This document shows, piece by piece, positions 1-6,699 of a DNA stretch of 17,164 bases; the stretch's first letter is position 1, and every line of letters begins with the position of its first letter. A program made the translations under genes and the position numbers. The notes under the pieces are model-generated. The model was not told the DNA's origin, did not search any database, and was given only the letters and a program-made list of their open reading frames with translations. Source of the DNA: Fervidobacterium sp. (GTDB lineage Bacteria > Thermotogota > Thermotogae > Thermotogales > Fervidobacteriaceae); NCBI GenBank assembly GCA_003522805.1, contig DPIB01000088.1:1-17164 (forward strand), written 5' to 3'.

Positions 1-162
1 TATCAACTGATACATCTGGCACACATTAGTGCGGACAATTAAATTTGTGAGCCTGATGGCTCTACAGTGTAGAGGCTGCTTAGACCATCCTAGGAGAATA
101 AGGGTCGTTTGACCAAACTTCTTTCGAAATCCCCCACCTCTATAGGTGGTGGGATGGTTTAA
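1..162 (+). mobile_element. 3' end of an IS200/IS605-type tnpB element (coding tail plus guide-RNA-like right end)
   Basis: Positions 1-42 read as a short protein tail (YQLIHLAHISADN, stop at 40-42). After it comes a structured non-coding stretch. At about 132-146 there is a stem CCACCT/AGGTGG with loop CTAT, and the segment ends in GGTTTAA at 156-162. A related copy lies inverted at 550-725. The shared tail (HLAHxSAD), the conserved non-coding part and the terminal hairpin are what IS200/IS605 right ends look like: there the tnpB 3' end overlaps the omega (reRNA) guide RNA, and the guide is read from the flanking DNA. Homology to tnpB is inferred; only the last codons are in the window, and the rest of the element, if intact, would lie upstream of position 1. 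The element abuts the truncated methyltransferase gene at 163, which fits an insertion into that gene. Confidence 0.6.
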
Positions 163-492
163 GGTTCTGATAAAGACTGCAATATGATAAAAATAGCAAG
201 AGAGAATAGCAAAAGAGCAAAGGTATCGGTCGATTTTACATGCGCCGATTTTCAGACGCTTCCAGTGAATACAGTACAGTCGTATGTGATATCGAATCTT
301 CCTTATGGTGAGAGAATGGATGCGAATATCCTAAAGCAAATCAACATTCTCAGAGATAAATTCCCAAATGCGTGCTACTACCTTTTGCATCCTTCAGAAG
401 ATTTCGAGCAGTTCTTTGGAAGGGCGGAAAAAAAGATACGCTTTCAAAACAGCGGAATTTGGACGTTTTTATACATGTATTACAAAAAGTAG
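163..492 (+). pseudogene. 3' fragment of a THUMP-type class I SAM-dependent RNA methyltransferase (COG0116-like)
   Basis: The open frame encodes about 109 residues from GSDKDC at 163 to the stop at 490-492. It carries two family landmarks. GSDKDCNMIKIARENSKRA matches the motif after the glycine loop in COG0116/RlmL-like methyltransferases, where the acidic residue binds the ribose of S-adenosylmethionine. NLPYGER (295-315) is the catalytic N-x-P-Y motif that positions the target base. The N-terminal THUMP domain and the glycine-rich SAM loop are missing. In this frame the codon just before is TAA at 160-162, and that is also the end of the mobile element. The first in-frame ATG (184) lies inside the methyltransferase fold and has no ribosome binding site, so it is unlikely to make a working enzyme. 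The N-terminal part may survive beyond the left edge of the window. Confidence 0.75.
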
Positions 493-549
493 GATACTTG
501 ACGGGCAAAACAAGAATACAAGAATACAGAAATGCAAAATGTGTGTCCC

Positions 550-725
550 TTAAACTACCCGCCACCTATAGAGGTGGAGGATTTCGAGAGAAATTTGCCA
601 AAGGCCTTATTCTCTCAGGTTAGTTTAGATAGCCTTCACTGTAAAGTGTTGGGCTCATCCAAGTTACTTGTTTTGCTATTTATTTTATCTGCACTTGCGT
701 GCGCCAGATGTTTAGTGTAGGGTAA
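550..725 (-). mobile_element. Second tnpB right-end remnant, inverted relative to the first
   Basis: Read on the minus strand, this segment aligns end to end with 1-162. It has a coding tail (HLAHASADK at 710-684, frame closing at 638-636), then the same motif order including GAGAATAAGG and TTTC(G)AAAT-like blocks, then the CCACCT/AGGTGG hairpin at about 561-576, and finally GTTTAA at 555-550. Both copies end in GTTTAA followed by GG. In the upstream direction the minus-strand frame is stopped at 728-726, so only a solo end of roughly 175 bp is present, without transposase or the nuclease body. In an active element the RNA guide would begin at 549 and run leftward. It is presumably a decayed relic; whether it is still transcribed cannot be seen. 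Confidence 0.55.
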
Positions 726-850
726 TTAATCATATATTTAGTTTACCATTTTGCAAGCAGAAAGGAGACGTAGAACACATTCCTCTCCAGCTTGTAGAAG
801 GTGGAGTCTTTTGGCTCAACTTTGATGAATTCTATAGATGTGTAGAGTAG
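716..850 (+). pseudogene. Possible C-terminal gene fragment of unknown function
   Basis: An open frame runs from just after a stop at 713-715 to TAG at 848-850. It ends in a protein-like stretch, KGDVEHIPLQLVEGG at 761-805 followed by VFWLNFDEFYRCVE, with a hydrophobic and acidic mix unlike random sequence. It has no ATG, GTG or TTG with a ribosome binding site near its beginning, and it starts within the end of the tnpB remnant. It therefore looks like the C-terminal end of a gene whose 5' part was lost when the mobile element inserted or decayed. I do not recognise the family. At this length chance cannot be excluded. Confidence 0.25.
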
Positions 851-851
851 T

Positions 852-877
852 CAAGGTAGGCCTTTGATTCTACCTTG
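852..877. other. 8-bp perfect inverted repeat upstream of recG
   Basis: CAAGGTAG (852-859) and CTACCTTG (870-877) form a perfect 8-bp stem around a 10-base loop. No T-run follows, so it is a poor intrinsic terminator. The loop contains the candidate -35 box for recG (TTGATT), so an operator role is possible. It might equally be a processing or weak termination signal for the fragment that ends at 850. Confidence 0.4.
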
Positions 878-892
878 CAGATTACATATAGA
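864..892 (+). promoter_or_regulatory. Candidate recG promoter
   Basis: TTGATT (864-869) and TATAGA (887-892) are 17 bases apart and each matches four of six sigma-A consensus positions. The start codon of recG lies 25 bases after the -10 box. The match is moderate and overlaps the inverted repeat at 852-877. Confidence 0.35.
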
Positions 893-917
893 CAGTTTCA
901 AAATGTGAGGTGTTCAG

Positions 918-3248
918 ATGATTTTAATTGAGGAATTCCTAGACAACTGTTACCAGATATCAAAAGAGGTAAACGAGAATGGTTTGAACGCACTAATAGA
1001 ATATATAGAAGACAACTTTGAGCGTATAGATGACCCGCTTTTGCGAGATCATGAGATTCTCACAAGACTTGAAGAATTGAGAGACTACATCATATCTGCA
1101 AAAAAGGTACCACTAGAAAGGGCATTTAAAAGGCTTCAACAAATAAGTGGCATGGTGGAAAGGTTCAAACAGAATTATCTTACATATGATATAGAATGTG
1201 TGGCAGGTGTGAAGAAACTGGACGTTCCTGTGAAATATGCAAAAGGCGTTGGCCCTTCTCGTGAAAAGCTGTTAAGAAGGCTTGGGATAGAAACTGTTAA
1301 TGACTTGATAACGTATTTCCCTAGAGATTATGAAGACAGGAGAAAAATTGTTCCTCTTGCTTTCGTGACGGAAAACGAAAAGATAACAACGAAGGGAACA
1401 ATCAGAAACGTTGAAAAGGTAAAGAAAGGTGAACTTGTTATAATCAGTGCGTTACTCCAAGATGGTATTAATCAAGTACTTTTGAAATGGTTCAATCAAG
1501 AATTCAAAGAACTGGAGATAAAGCAACTAATTGGGAAAGAAGTATACGTGACTGGAACACCGAAGAAGGGACTATTTGGTGCGATAGAGATCCAAAATGC
1601 AGAAGTATCTGTCAGTGATTCTCTAGAACGAGAGATATTGCCTGTTTATCCACTGACGGAAAATCTGACACAGAAGGTTTTGAGGAGGATCATGAAAGAC
1701 AATATCGAGACTGCTTGTAACTTCAAAGAGCTCATTCCGGAAGAAATCATATCAGGGAGGAAGATGATAGGTGTAAGAAAGGCATATGTTGGGATGCATT
1801 TTCCGAAAAGTGTCTATCATCAGAAAAGTTCAAGGAAAAGGCTGGCTTACGAAGAATTGCTTTTACTGCAACTTGCATTAATGCTATCCAGAAAAAACTC
1901 AGAAAAGATAGGTGGTATTGCGAAGAGTTTTTCAGGTGAGCTAGCTCGTAAATTTGTAGACTCCCTACCTTTCGAACTTACAAATGCACAGGTTCGCGCA
2001 CATGGTCAGATATGTGCAGATATGAAGAGTTCAAACCCGATGAATAGGCTCTTGCAAGGAGACGTTGGAAGTGGTAAAACGTTGGTTGCGGAGCTCTCCA
2101 TGATCGACAATTACGAAGCCGGTTATCAAAGTGCATTTATGGTTCCAACTTCGATACTTGCCATGCAGCACTATCAAAAACTTTTTGACCATTTAACAAA
2201 TCTTGGCATACGTGTGGCATTATTAGTTGGCTCTACTAGTCAGAGAGAGAAGGAGAATATAAAAGCTGCTTTGAAGAATGGGGACCTCGATGTTGTTATT
2301 GGTACGCATGCACTCATTCAGGAAGATGTCCACTTTTCTAATCTGGGACTTGTTATCATCGATGAGCAGCATAGATTCGGCGTGAAACAAAGAGAAGAAC
2401 TGATATCGAAAGGACGAATAGTGGATACGTTGATAATGACCGCTACACCAATCCCTAGAACACTCTCCCTCACACTTTACGGTGATCTAGATGTCTCGAT
2501 CATTGATGAAATGCCACCCGGAAGGAAAGAAATCCGGACATTCACACTCAGGCATACAAGGGCTAAGGAAGTATATAACTTTGTTAGGCAACAAATACTT
2601 GAAAAAGGTGACCAAGTATATATCGTTTACCCGTTAATTGAGCAATCTGAACAGATAAACGCAAAGGCTGCTGAGGATATGTACAAAACGTTAAGCAGGA
2701 GTATCTTTCCAGATATACCGATGGGACTGCTCCATGGGCGTATGTCTGATATGGAAAAGAGTGACGTGATGAACAGATTTGTTCACAACGAAATAAAAAT
2801 CCTCGTTTCGACGTCTGTGATAGAAGTTGGTGTAGATGTGTCAAATGCAACTGTAATGGTCATCGAAAACGCTGAAAGATTTGGGCTTGCACAACTCCAT
2901 CAACTTAGAGGCAGAGTTGGAAGAGGTGAAAAGCAGAGTTATTGTTTCTTAATCGTTAGTGAGGCAGGTGAAGAGGCCTGGGAGAGATTGCAATTTTTTG
3001 CGAGTACCACGGATGGATTTAAGATATCCGAATATGACCTAAAATTGAGAGGGCCTGGCGAATTCTTTGGCATGCGCCAACACGGATTGCCTGAATTTAA
3101 GTTGGCTGATTTGGTTTCCGATGTGGAACTGATAATGATGGCAAGAGAAGATGCCAAAAGCATAGTTGAAAATTATCCTGATAGTGAAATAATAGGCAAA
3201 GTCCTCGAAATATACGGTGAAAGAATGAAGCTTTTGGATGTTGGTTAA
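918..3248 (+). CDS. recG: ATP-dependent DNA helicase RecG
   Basis: This 776-residue superfamily 2 helicase remodels stalled replication forks and Holliday junctions. Residues 1-105 form an alpha-helical N-terminal extension typical of Thermotogales RecG and absent from E. coli RecG. The wedge/OB domain covers roughly 105-240. The motor carries Walker A GDVGSGKT (381-388), the DEQH box (482-485), motif III TAT (508-510) and motif [14 protein letters not shown] (659-670). The translocation-in-RecG hairpin motif [13 protein letters not shown] is at 711-723. All catalytic residues are present. The ATG at 918 is preceded by GAGGTG at 907-912. Upstream is decayed mobile DNA; downstream the next gene has its own promoter, so recG is probably monocistronic. 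Confidence 0.97.
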   Translation: MILIEEFLDNCYQISKEVNENGLNALIEYIEDNFERIDDPLLRDHEILTRLEELRDYIISAKKVPLERAFKRLQQISGMVERFKQNYLTYDIECVAGVKKLDVPVKYAKGVGPSREKLLRRLGIETVNDLITYFPRDYEDRRKIVPLAFVTENEKITTKGTIRNVEKVKKGELVIISALLQDGINQVLLKWFNQEFKELEIKQLIGKEVYVTGTPKKGLFGAIEIQNAEVSVSDSLEREILPVYPLTENLTQKVLRRIMKDNIETACNFKELIPEEIISGRKMIGVRKAYVGMHFPKSVYHQKSSRKRLAYEELLLLQLALMLSRKNSEKIGGIAKSFSGELARKFVDSLPFELTNAQVRAHGQICADMKSSNPMNRLLQGDVGSGKTLVAELSMIDNYEAGYQSAFMVPTSILAMQHYQKLFDHLTNLGIRVALLVGSTSQREKENIKAALKNGDLDVVIGTHALIQEDVHFSNLGLVIIDEQHRFGVKQREELISKGRIVDTLIMTATPIPRTLSLTLYGDLDVSIIDEMPPGRKEIRTFTLRHTRAKEVYNFVRQQILEKGDQVYIVYPLIEQSEQINAKAAEDMYKTLSRSIFPDIPMGLLHGRMSDMEKSDVMNRFVHNEIKILVSTSVIEVGVDVSNATVMVIENAERFGLAQLHQLRGRVGRGEKQSYCFLIVSEAGEEAWERLQFFASTTDGFKISEYDLKLRGPGEFFGMRQHGLPEFKLADLVSDVELIMMAREDAKSIVENYPDSEIIGKVLEIYGERMKLLDVG

Positions 3249-3269
3249 TTCAAAAAATCATGATATAAT
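3241..3269 (+). promoter_or_regulatory. Extended -10 promoter for gcvH
   Basis: TATAAT at 3264-3269 is preceded by TGA, giving the extended -10 element TGATATAAT (3261-3269). A weak -35 (TTGGTT, 3241-3246) lies 17 bases upstream and overlaps the recG stop codon. A 6-bp inverted repeat, ATCCAA (3283-3288) and TTGGAT (3299-3304), lies in the leader between promoter and ribosome binding site. Confidence 0.55.
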
Positions 3270-3347
3270 AATATAAATACAAATCCAAGAACCCAAGATT
3301 GGATATTTCGCATACTATAAGGAAGAAGAAAGGGGAGGCAAGGGAAT

Positions 3348-3710
3348 ATGAAAAAATACGCAAAGTCTCATGAATGGTTTGACACAGAAAGTGGGCACGT
3401 TGGGATTTCAAACCATGCACAAGAGCAACTAGGGGATATAGTTTATGTTGATCTCCCAGCGATTGGTAAGGAAGTTAAGAAAGGGGAAGTAATTGCTTCT
3501 CTAGAGAGTGTTAAAGCTGCTGGAGACGTCTATGCACCTGTGAGTGGGAAAATAGTTGCGGTTAACGATAAGATCAGTGCCACACCCGAATTAGTAAACC
3601 AGGATTCCGAAGGAGAAGGTTGGTTAATAAAGCTTGAACCAACGAATCCATCGGAAATAGACGAACTACTTGACGAGGCATCTTATAAAAAGATGATTGA
3701 GGAGGCATAG
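3348..3710 (+). CDS. gcvH: Glycine cleavage system H protein (lipoyl carrier)
   Basis: This 120-residue protein is the standard size for GcvH, the lipoylated shuttle that carries the aminomethyl group between the P, T and L proteins of glycine cleavage. The lipoylation site is Lys56 in ESVKAAGDVYAPVSG. The N-terminal HEWF segment (residues 8-11) and the C-terminal GWLIKLE (91-97) also fit the family. A strong GGGGAGG ribosome binding site precedes the ATG. No gcvT, gcvP or lipoate ligase gene is nearby; its only operon partner is the membrane protein gene 5 bases downstream. It could serve a glycine cleavage complex encoded elsewhere or have a separate lipoyl-relay role; the sequence does not decide. 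Confidence 0.95.
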   Translation: MKKYAKSHEWFDTESGHVGISNHAQEQLGDIVYVDLPAIGKEVKKGEVIASLESVKAAGDVYAPVSGKIVAVNDKISATPELVNQDSEGEGWLIKLEPTNPSEIDELLDEASYKKMIEEA

Positions 3711-3715
3711 GTTAA

Positions 3716-4153
3716 ATGACGAATATAAACGCTTACTCGGTCTTAATGTTCATTGCTAACATAGTGCTGTCTGTTCCAATATTGTTATCCATAGTTCAAC
3801 AATCTAAATCTGCTATGAACATAGCGAATGTTGTCTCAATTGTCTATATACTGATTTCGTTTGGATTCTTCTCAACAGATTTTGCTACGTTTTTCACAAA
3901 GCTTGGGCTCTCACTCTCTCCAGTGACTTACATAATATTAGCGATATTCACATTTTTCATCGCTCGCGATTTTTCTAAGCTAAATGTTAGGCAAGGAATA
4001 AGGAAATCTTTTGTAATGGGTGTAATAATCATTGTACTGAATGTAATAGACTTCTTCTGGGTAAAGAGTGCAGCTTACATACCGTTGATTTCGATAACTT
4101 GGGCTGCTGTTATCACTGTCATCATCAGTCTGAAGAAGTGGAACATAGAATAA
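3716..4153 (+). CDS. Small multi-pass membrane protein, function unknown
   Basis: This 145-residue, very hydrophobic protein has about five predicted transmembrane segments, near residues 7-27, 34-57, 66-86, 97-116 and 118-138. Short charged loops (DFSKLNVRQGIRK at 85-97) and a basic C-terminus (KKWNIE) interrupt them. It has no cysteine pairs, catalytic motif or transporter signature that I recognise. It starts 5 bases after gcvH; its ribosome binding site GGAGG (3701-3705) lies inside the last gcvH codons, so the two are co-transcribed and probably translationally coupled. A strong terminator follows. The pairing with gcvH does not by itself identify a function. Confidence 0.7.
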   Translation: MTNINAYSVLMFIANIVLSVPILLSIVQQSKSAMNIANVVSIVYILISFGFFSTDFATFFTKLGLSLSPVTYIILAIFTFFIARDFSKLNVRQGIRKSFVMGVIIIVLNVIDFFWVKSAAYIPLISITWAAVITVIISLKKWNIE

Positions 4154-4185
4154 ATAGCATTTTAAATAGTCCACAACTTTACTCA

Positions 4186-4215
4186 GGGCACCTTAATAAC
4201 ACAAGGTGCCCTTTT
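4186..4215 (+). terminator. Intrinsic terminator after the gcvH operon
   Basis: GGGCACCTT (4186-4194) and AAGGTGCCC (4203-4211) form a perfect 9-bp GC-rich stem with an 8-base loop, followed directly by TTTT and GT. It ends the gcvH-membrane protein transcript. Confidence 0.9.
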
Positions 4216-4329
4216 GTCTAGTACTTACAGAAATTGAGAGTAGTAACGATGTACGAAGATATTTAGTCTGAGAGTGCATTGCGCTTGTATGATGATAGCA
4301 TAGAAAAACGCAAAGAGAAATGCAGGATG

Positions 4330-4338
4330 TGGTATAAT
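4330..4338 (+). promoter_or_regulatory. Extended -10 promoter for pyk
   Basis: TGGTATAAT at 4330-4338 is a perfect extended -10 element, 33 bases before the pyk ATG. No TTGACA-like -35 is found 16-18 bases upstream, as expected for extended -10 promoters. Upstream, 4216-4329 shows no recognisable gene or repeat. Confidence 0.6.
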
Positions 4339-4371
4339 GTTTAGGAGTCAGAGAGATAGGAGGTGCCAGTA

Positions 4372-5796
4372 ATGAATGGAACTAGAAAAACAAAGATAGT
4401 TGCAACTATTGGCCCTGCATCCGAGTCGGAAGAAAACGCAGTCAAGTTACTTGAATGTGGTGTCAACGTCTTCAGACTGAATTCTTCTCATGAAACCGTA
4501 GAGGTTCACAGAGAGAGAATAGAAAGAATCAAGAAGCTAAGAGCTAGGGGCTTCCATTTCGCCATTTTGCTGGATCTTGCAGGTCCAAAGATTAGGACTG
4601 GAAGGTTCGAGACAGAATACGTTACAATAGGGCCGGGGAGTACAATCGAAATACTATGTGGTGAAGAATTCATCGGCAATACTAAAAGGTTTTGGATTAA
4701 CTACGAAAAACTATCCGACGAAATAAAGACTGGCGAGAAGATACTTATAAACGATGGCGCTATCTCATTAATAGTCAGAGATGTGCATAAAGCTGAAAAG
4801 AGGATAATATGTGAGGTAGAAAGGGGTGGAGAGATTACGCACAAGCGTGGAGTAAATCTTCCAGGTGTGGATATATCCGCCCCATCGATTACTGAGAAAG
4901 ACAAAGAATTCATAAAACTCGGCAACAGGGAGGCAATCGATTACTTTGCCCTCTCATTCGTTAGAAAGGCAAACGATATTAAAGAAGTGAAGGAACTAAC
5001 AGACATCCCCATAGTTGCAAAGATAGAAACTCTTCAGGCACTTGATAATCTCGAAGAGATTATTGCAGTTGCAGATGCTGTCATGGTTGCAAGAGGGGAT
5101 CTAGGCGTTGAAATACCGATAGCACAGGTACCTATAGCACAAAAGAGGATAATAGAGATATCGAATTTATACAAGAAACCTGTCATTACTGCAACTCAAA
5201 TGCTTGAAAGTATGATAAACAATGCTACGCCCACCAGAGCAGAGGTAACCGACATTTCAAATGCTATTCTGGACGGTACAGATGCGATAATGCTCTCTGC
5301 CGAAACCTCCATAGGTAAATACCCATGTGAAGCAGTCAGAGTAATGGACGAAGTATCCAAGATGACAGAAAAGTATATGGAAGAATATGAGAATTACAAG
5401 CTTGAATGGCTCAAAGAATATTCATCCTCATTCGATACCCCAAGCGCAATTTCATATGCAGCAACCACACTTGCAAAAAACGTCGATGCGAAATTAATGA
5501 TTACTGCAACAAGCACAGGTGCAACTGCAATTCATGTCTCAAAATACAAGCCTGCAATTCCAGTCATGGCAGCAACGAATATAGTTGAAACTTACAATAG
5601 ATTATCGCTTGTTTGGGGTGTCATACCAGTGATGCTCGAAGGAAAGATGACAACAGATGAGATGATAGAACAAGTTACACAAAAAGCAAAAGAGCTTGGA
5701 TTAGCAAGTAACGGTGACAGAGTTGTTATCGTCGCAGGTATACCTTGGGGGAAACCTGGCACGACGAATACGGTACAGATACAACGAATACGGTAA
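4372..5796 (+). CDS. pyk: Pyruvate kinase
   Basis: This 474-residue glycolytic enzyme converts phosphoenolpyruvate and ADP to pyruvate and ATP. The N-terminal strand TKIVATIGPAS and RLNSSH (35-40), the B domain (about 70-170), the catalytic signature IPIVAKIET with Lys217, and the Mg-binding stretch MVARGDLGVEIP (238-249) are all intact. TATQMLES (273-280) and TRAEVTDISNAILDGTDA (288-305) belong to the A domain, and the C domain runs from about 350. I chose the ATG at 4372 because AGGAGG (4358-4363) is 8 bases upstream; the in-frame GTG at 4363 overlaps that site. The gene is apparently monocistronic, with its own extended -10 promoter. No obvious terminator follows. The last codons lie within an imperfect 20-bp direct repeat (5761-5800). 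Confidence 0.97.
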   Translation: MNGTRKTKIVATIGPASESEENAVKLLECGVNVFRLNSSHETVEVHRERIERIKKLRARGFHFAILLDLAGPKIRTGRFETEYVTIGPGSTIEILCGEEFIGNTKRFWINYEKLSDEIKTGEKILINDGAISLIVRDVHKAEKRIICEVERGGEITHKRGVNLPGVDISAPSITEKDKEFIKLGNREAIDYFALSFVRKANDIKEVKELTDIPIVAKIETLQALDNLEEIIAVADAVMVARGDLGVEIPIAQVPIAQKRIIEISNLYKKPVITATQMLESMINNATPTRAEVTDISNAILDGTDAIMLSAETSIGKYPCEAVRVMDEVSKMTEKYMEEYENYKLEWLKEYSSSFDTPSAISYAATTLAKNVDAKLMITATSTGATAIHVSKYKPAIPVMAATNIVETYNRLSLVWGVIPVMLEGKMTTDEMIEQVTQKAKELGLASNGDRVVIVAGIPWGKPGTTNTVQIQRIR

Positions 5797-5870
5797 AGAG
5801 TAACAATTTATGCCCCTTGTTGAGTATAATACAAACTTGATTAACACATCATTGTAACCAAAATTGGTAC

Positions 5871-5904
5871 TTGAATTTGCAAAGATAGTTGGTATAATAT
5901 ACCA
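5871..5904 (+). promoter_or_regulatory. rpmB promoter with a palindrome over the -10 box
   Basis: TTGAAT (5871-5876) and TATAAT (5893-5898) are 16 bases apart, and TGG precedes the -10 to give an extended element. The -10 box sits inside the perfect palindrome TGGTATAATATACCA (5890-5904). A second dyad, ACCAA-AA-TTGGT (5857-5868), lies just upstream of the -35. TTGGTA therefore occurs at 5864 and again at 5889, 25 bases apart. This arrangement could be an operator, but AT-rich palindromes over -10 boxes also occur by chance. Confidence 0.65.
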
Positions 5905-5935
5905 CGTAGCGGTGTGAAACCTAAGTATTTCGTAA

Positions 5936-5962
5936 TGTCGACAATCGACAGACCTAAGGTCT
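5936..5962 (+). promoter_or_regulatory. Tandem hairpins in the rpmB leader
   Basis: The leader RNA of about 110 bases contains two adjacent perfect hairpins. TGTCGA-CAA-TCGACA is at 5936-5950 and AGACC-TAA-GGTCT at 5950-5962. They share one base at the junction and may stack. They lie about 40 bases before the rpmB ribosome binding site. Ribosomal protein leaders often bind their product, so autoregulation is possible. This is inference; I do not recognise a known leader family. Confidence 0.35.
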
Positions 5963-6013
5963 TTGCTTAACGGTCATAAATTGCGAAAATTCAGAATAGA
6001 GGAGGAAGCAATT

Positions 6014-6235
6014 ATGGCGAAATGTGAAGTTTGTGGAAAAGAACCGAGAGCAGGCAAAAATGTTAGCCATTCAAACAGGCACACAAACAGATGGTTCAAA
6101 CCAAATGTTCAAAAAGTGCGTGTTCAACTTGAGGATGGAACGGTCAAGAGAATGAGTGTGTGTACAGACTGTTTGAAGTCTGGAAAAGTCAAAAGGTACG
6201 TTAGCAGATCTAAATCCGTATCGATGGAGGCATAA
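6014..6235 (+). CDS. rpmB: 50S ribosomal protein L28 (zinc-binding form)
   Basis: This 73-residue large-subunit protein begins [11 protein letters not shown] and has the L28 core [20 protein letters not shown] (18-37). Two CxxC pairs (Cys4/Cys7 and Cys50/Cys53) mark the zinc-ribbon, or C+, version of the protein. I chose the ATG at 6014 because GAGGAGG (5999-6005) lies 8 bases upstream and L28 starts with MA(K/R)xC; an in-frame TTG at 5963 would add 17 residues and run through the ribosome binding site. The gene has its own promoter, hairpin-rich leader and terminator, so it forms a single-gene unit. Confidence 0.97.
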   Translation: MAKCEVCGKEPRAGKNVSHSNRHTNRWFKPNVQKVRVQLEDGTVKRMSVCTDCLKSGKVKRYVSRSKSVSMEA

Positions 6236-6261
6236 AGAGCGGGGATATCCCCGCTCTTTTT
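6236..6261 (+). terminator. Intrinsic terminator of rpmB
   Basis: AGAGCGGGGAT (6236-6246) and its exact complement (6247-6257) form a perfect 22-base palindrome followed by a T-run to 6261. It begins at the base after the rpmB stop codon. An 11-bp stem without a loop would open at the centre to form a tetraloop. Confidence 0.93.
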
Positions 6262-6266
6262 AAACT

Positions 6267-6626
6267 ATGGTATTCACAACGCAGACTTGGTATAAACGCT
6301 TCATGATTTTCTTAGCTATTCTGAGCACGCCATTTGTGCTCTATATTTTTTCGTTGCCCACATCTGGTTTCATATTGTTCTTGTCTGTTTTATCCTATTT
6401 TATCATTCTACTCCTAACTGCTGAATCACTTTTTTTTAAGATCGAGTTGAAAGGTTCACAATTGCACAGCTGGTATTTTAAATTAGATTTAAGTGATATA
6501 ATAGATTTTAGACATAATATATTAGGTTCACAATTGCGAACAAGATGGATGGTCTACTACTTGCCCCCAATCAAGGGTACTAGAATACTGTGCAGTATAA
6601 TAAAGAACTATCGGGAATCATCATAA
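6267..6626 (+). CDS. Small membrane protein, function unknown
   Basis: The frame encodes up to 119 residues. Residues 13-31 and 33-52 form a hydrophobic hairpin of two likely transmembrane helices. A soluble tail follows (FFKIELKGSQLHSWYFKLDL), with alternating beta-like segments reminiscent of bacterial PH-like domains; that resemblance is weak. The ATG at 6267 sits 5 bases after the rpmB terminator T-run and has no ribosome binding site. A TGGTATAAA box (6288-6296) lies just before the second in-frame ATG (6303), so translation may begin at 6303 from a nearly leaderless transcript, giving 107 residues. An eight-T run (6430-6437) and a 14-base repeat (6452-6465, 6524-6537) lie within it. Base composition is more AT-rich than its neighbours. 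Confidence 0.5.
   Translation: MVFTTQTWYKRFMIFLAILSTPFVLYIFSLPTSGFILFLSVLSYFIILLLTAESLFFKIELKGSQLHSWYFKLDLSDIIDFRHNILGSQLRTRWMVYYLPPIKGTRILCSIIKNYRESS
6288..6296 (+). promoter_or_regulatory. Candidate extended -10 box
   Basis: TGGTATAAA matches the extended -10 pattern used at 4330 and 5890 except for the last base. No clear -35 box is present. If used, transcription would start at about 6303, the position of an in-frame ATG of the membrane protein gene. Confidence 0.3.
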
Positions 6627-6660
6627 ACGAAAGTAGTAGAACCATAGAGTATTAGGGGGC

Positions 6661-6699
6661 TTGAATTCAAAATTGGGTTCGTTCGAATTTCGTTCAAAT
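6661..6699. other. Palindrome-rich leader upstream of alr
   Basis: If alr starts at 6724, this stretch is untranslated. It holds the 10-base palindrome TTGAATTCAA (6661-6670) and two copies of TTCGTTC (about 6679 and 6690), one inside TTCGAA. The outer arms TTGAA and TTCAA also pair. The density of inverted repeats suggests an operator or folded leader, but no known binding site is recognised. Confidence 0.3.

Noticed and set aside
512..527. Two tandem AAGAATAC units as a CRISPR or regulatory repeat
   Set aside because: Only two 8-base units with no spacers; too short and AT-rich to support a function.
350..565. Minus-strand open frame across the methyltransferase fragment
   Set aside because: It lies antisense to a frame with clear methyltransferase motifs, has no ribosome binding site and shows no recognisable protein features.
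561..576. Hairpin CCACCTATAGAGGTGG as an intrinsic terminator
   Set aside because: No T-run follows on either strand and the same hairpin occurs at the end of the inverted copy, so it is better explained as the mobile element terminal hairpin.
4363..4371. GTG start for pyk giving three extra residues
   Set aside because: The GTG overlaps the ribosome binding site AGGAGGTG; the ATG at 4372 has ideal spacing.
5825..5830. A second TATAAT upstream of rpmB as an independent promoter
   Set aside because: No -35 box lies 16-18 bases upstream and it lacks the TGn extension; kept only as a weak possibility.
5963..6013. TTG start giving L28 a 17-residue extension
   Set aside because: The extension reads through the leader and ribosome binding site, and L28 begins at the MAKCEVC sequence in the family.
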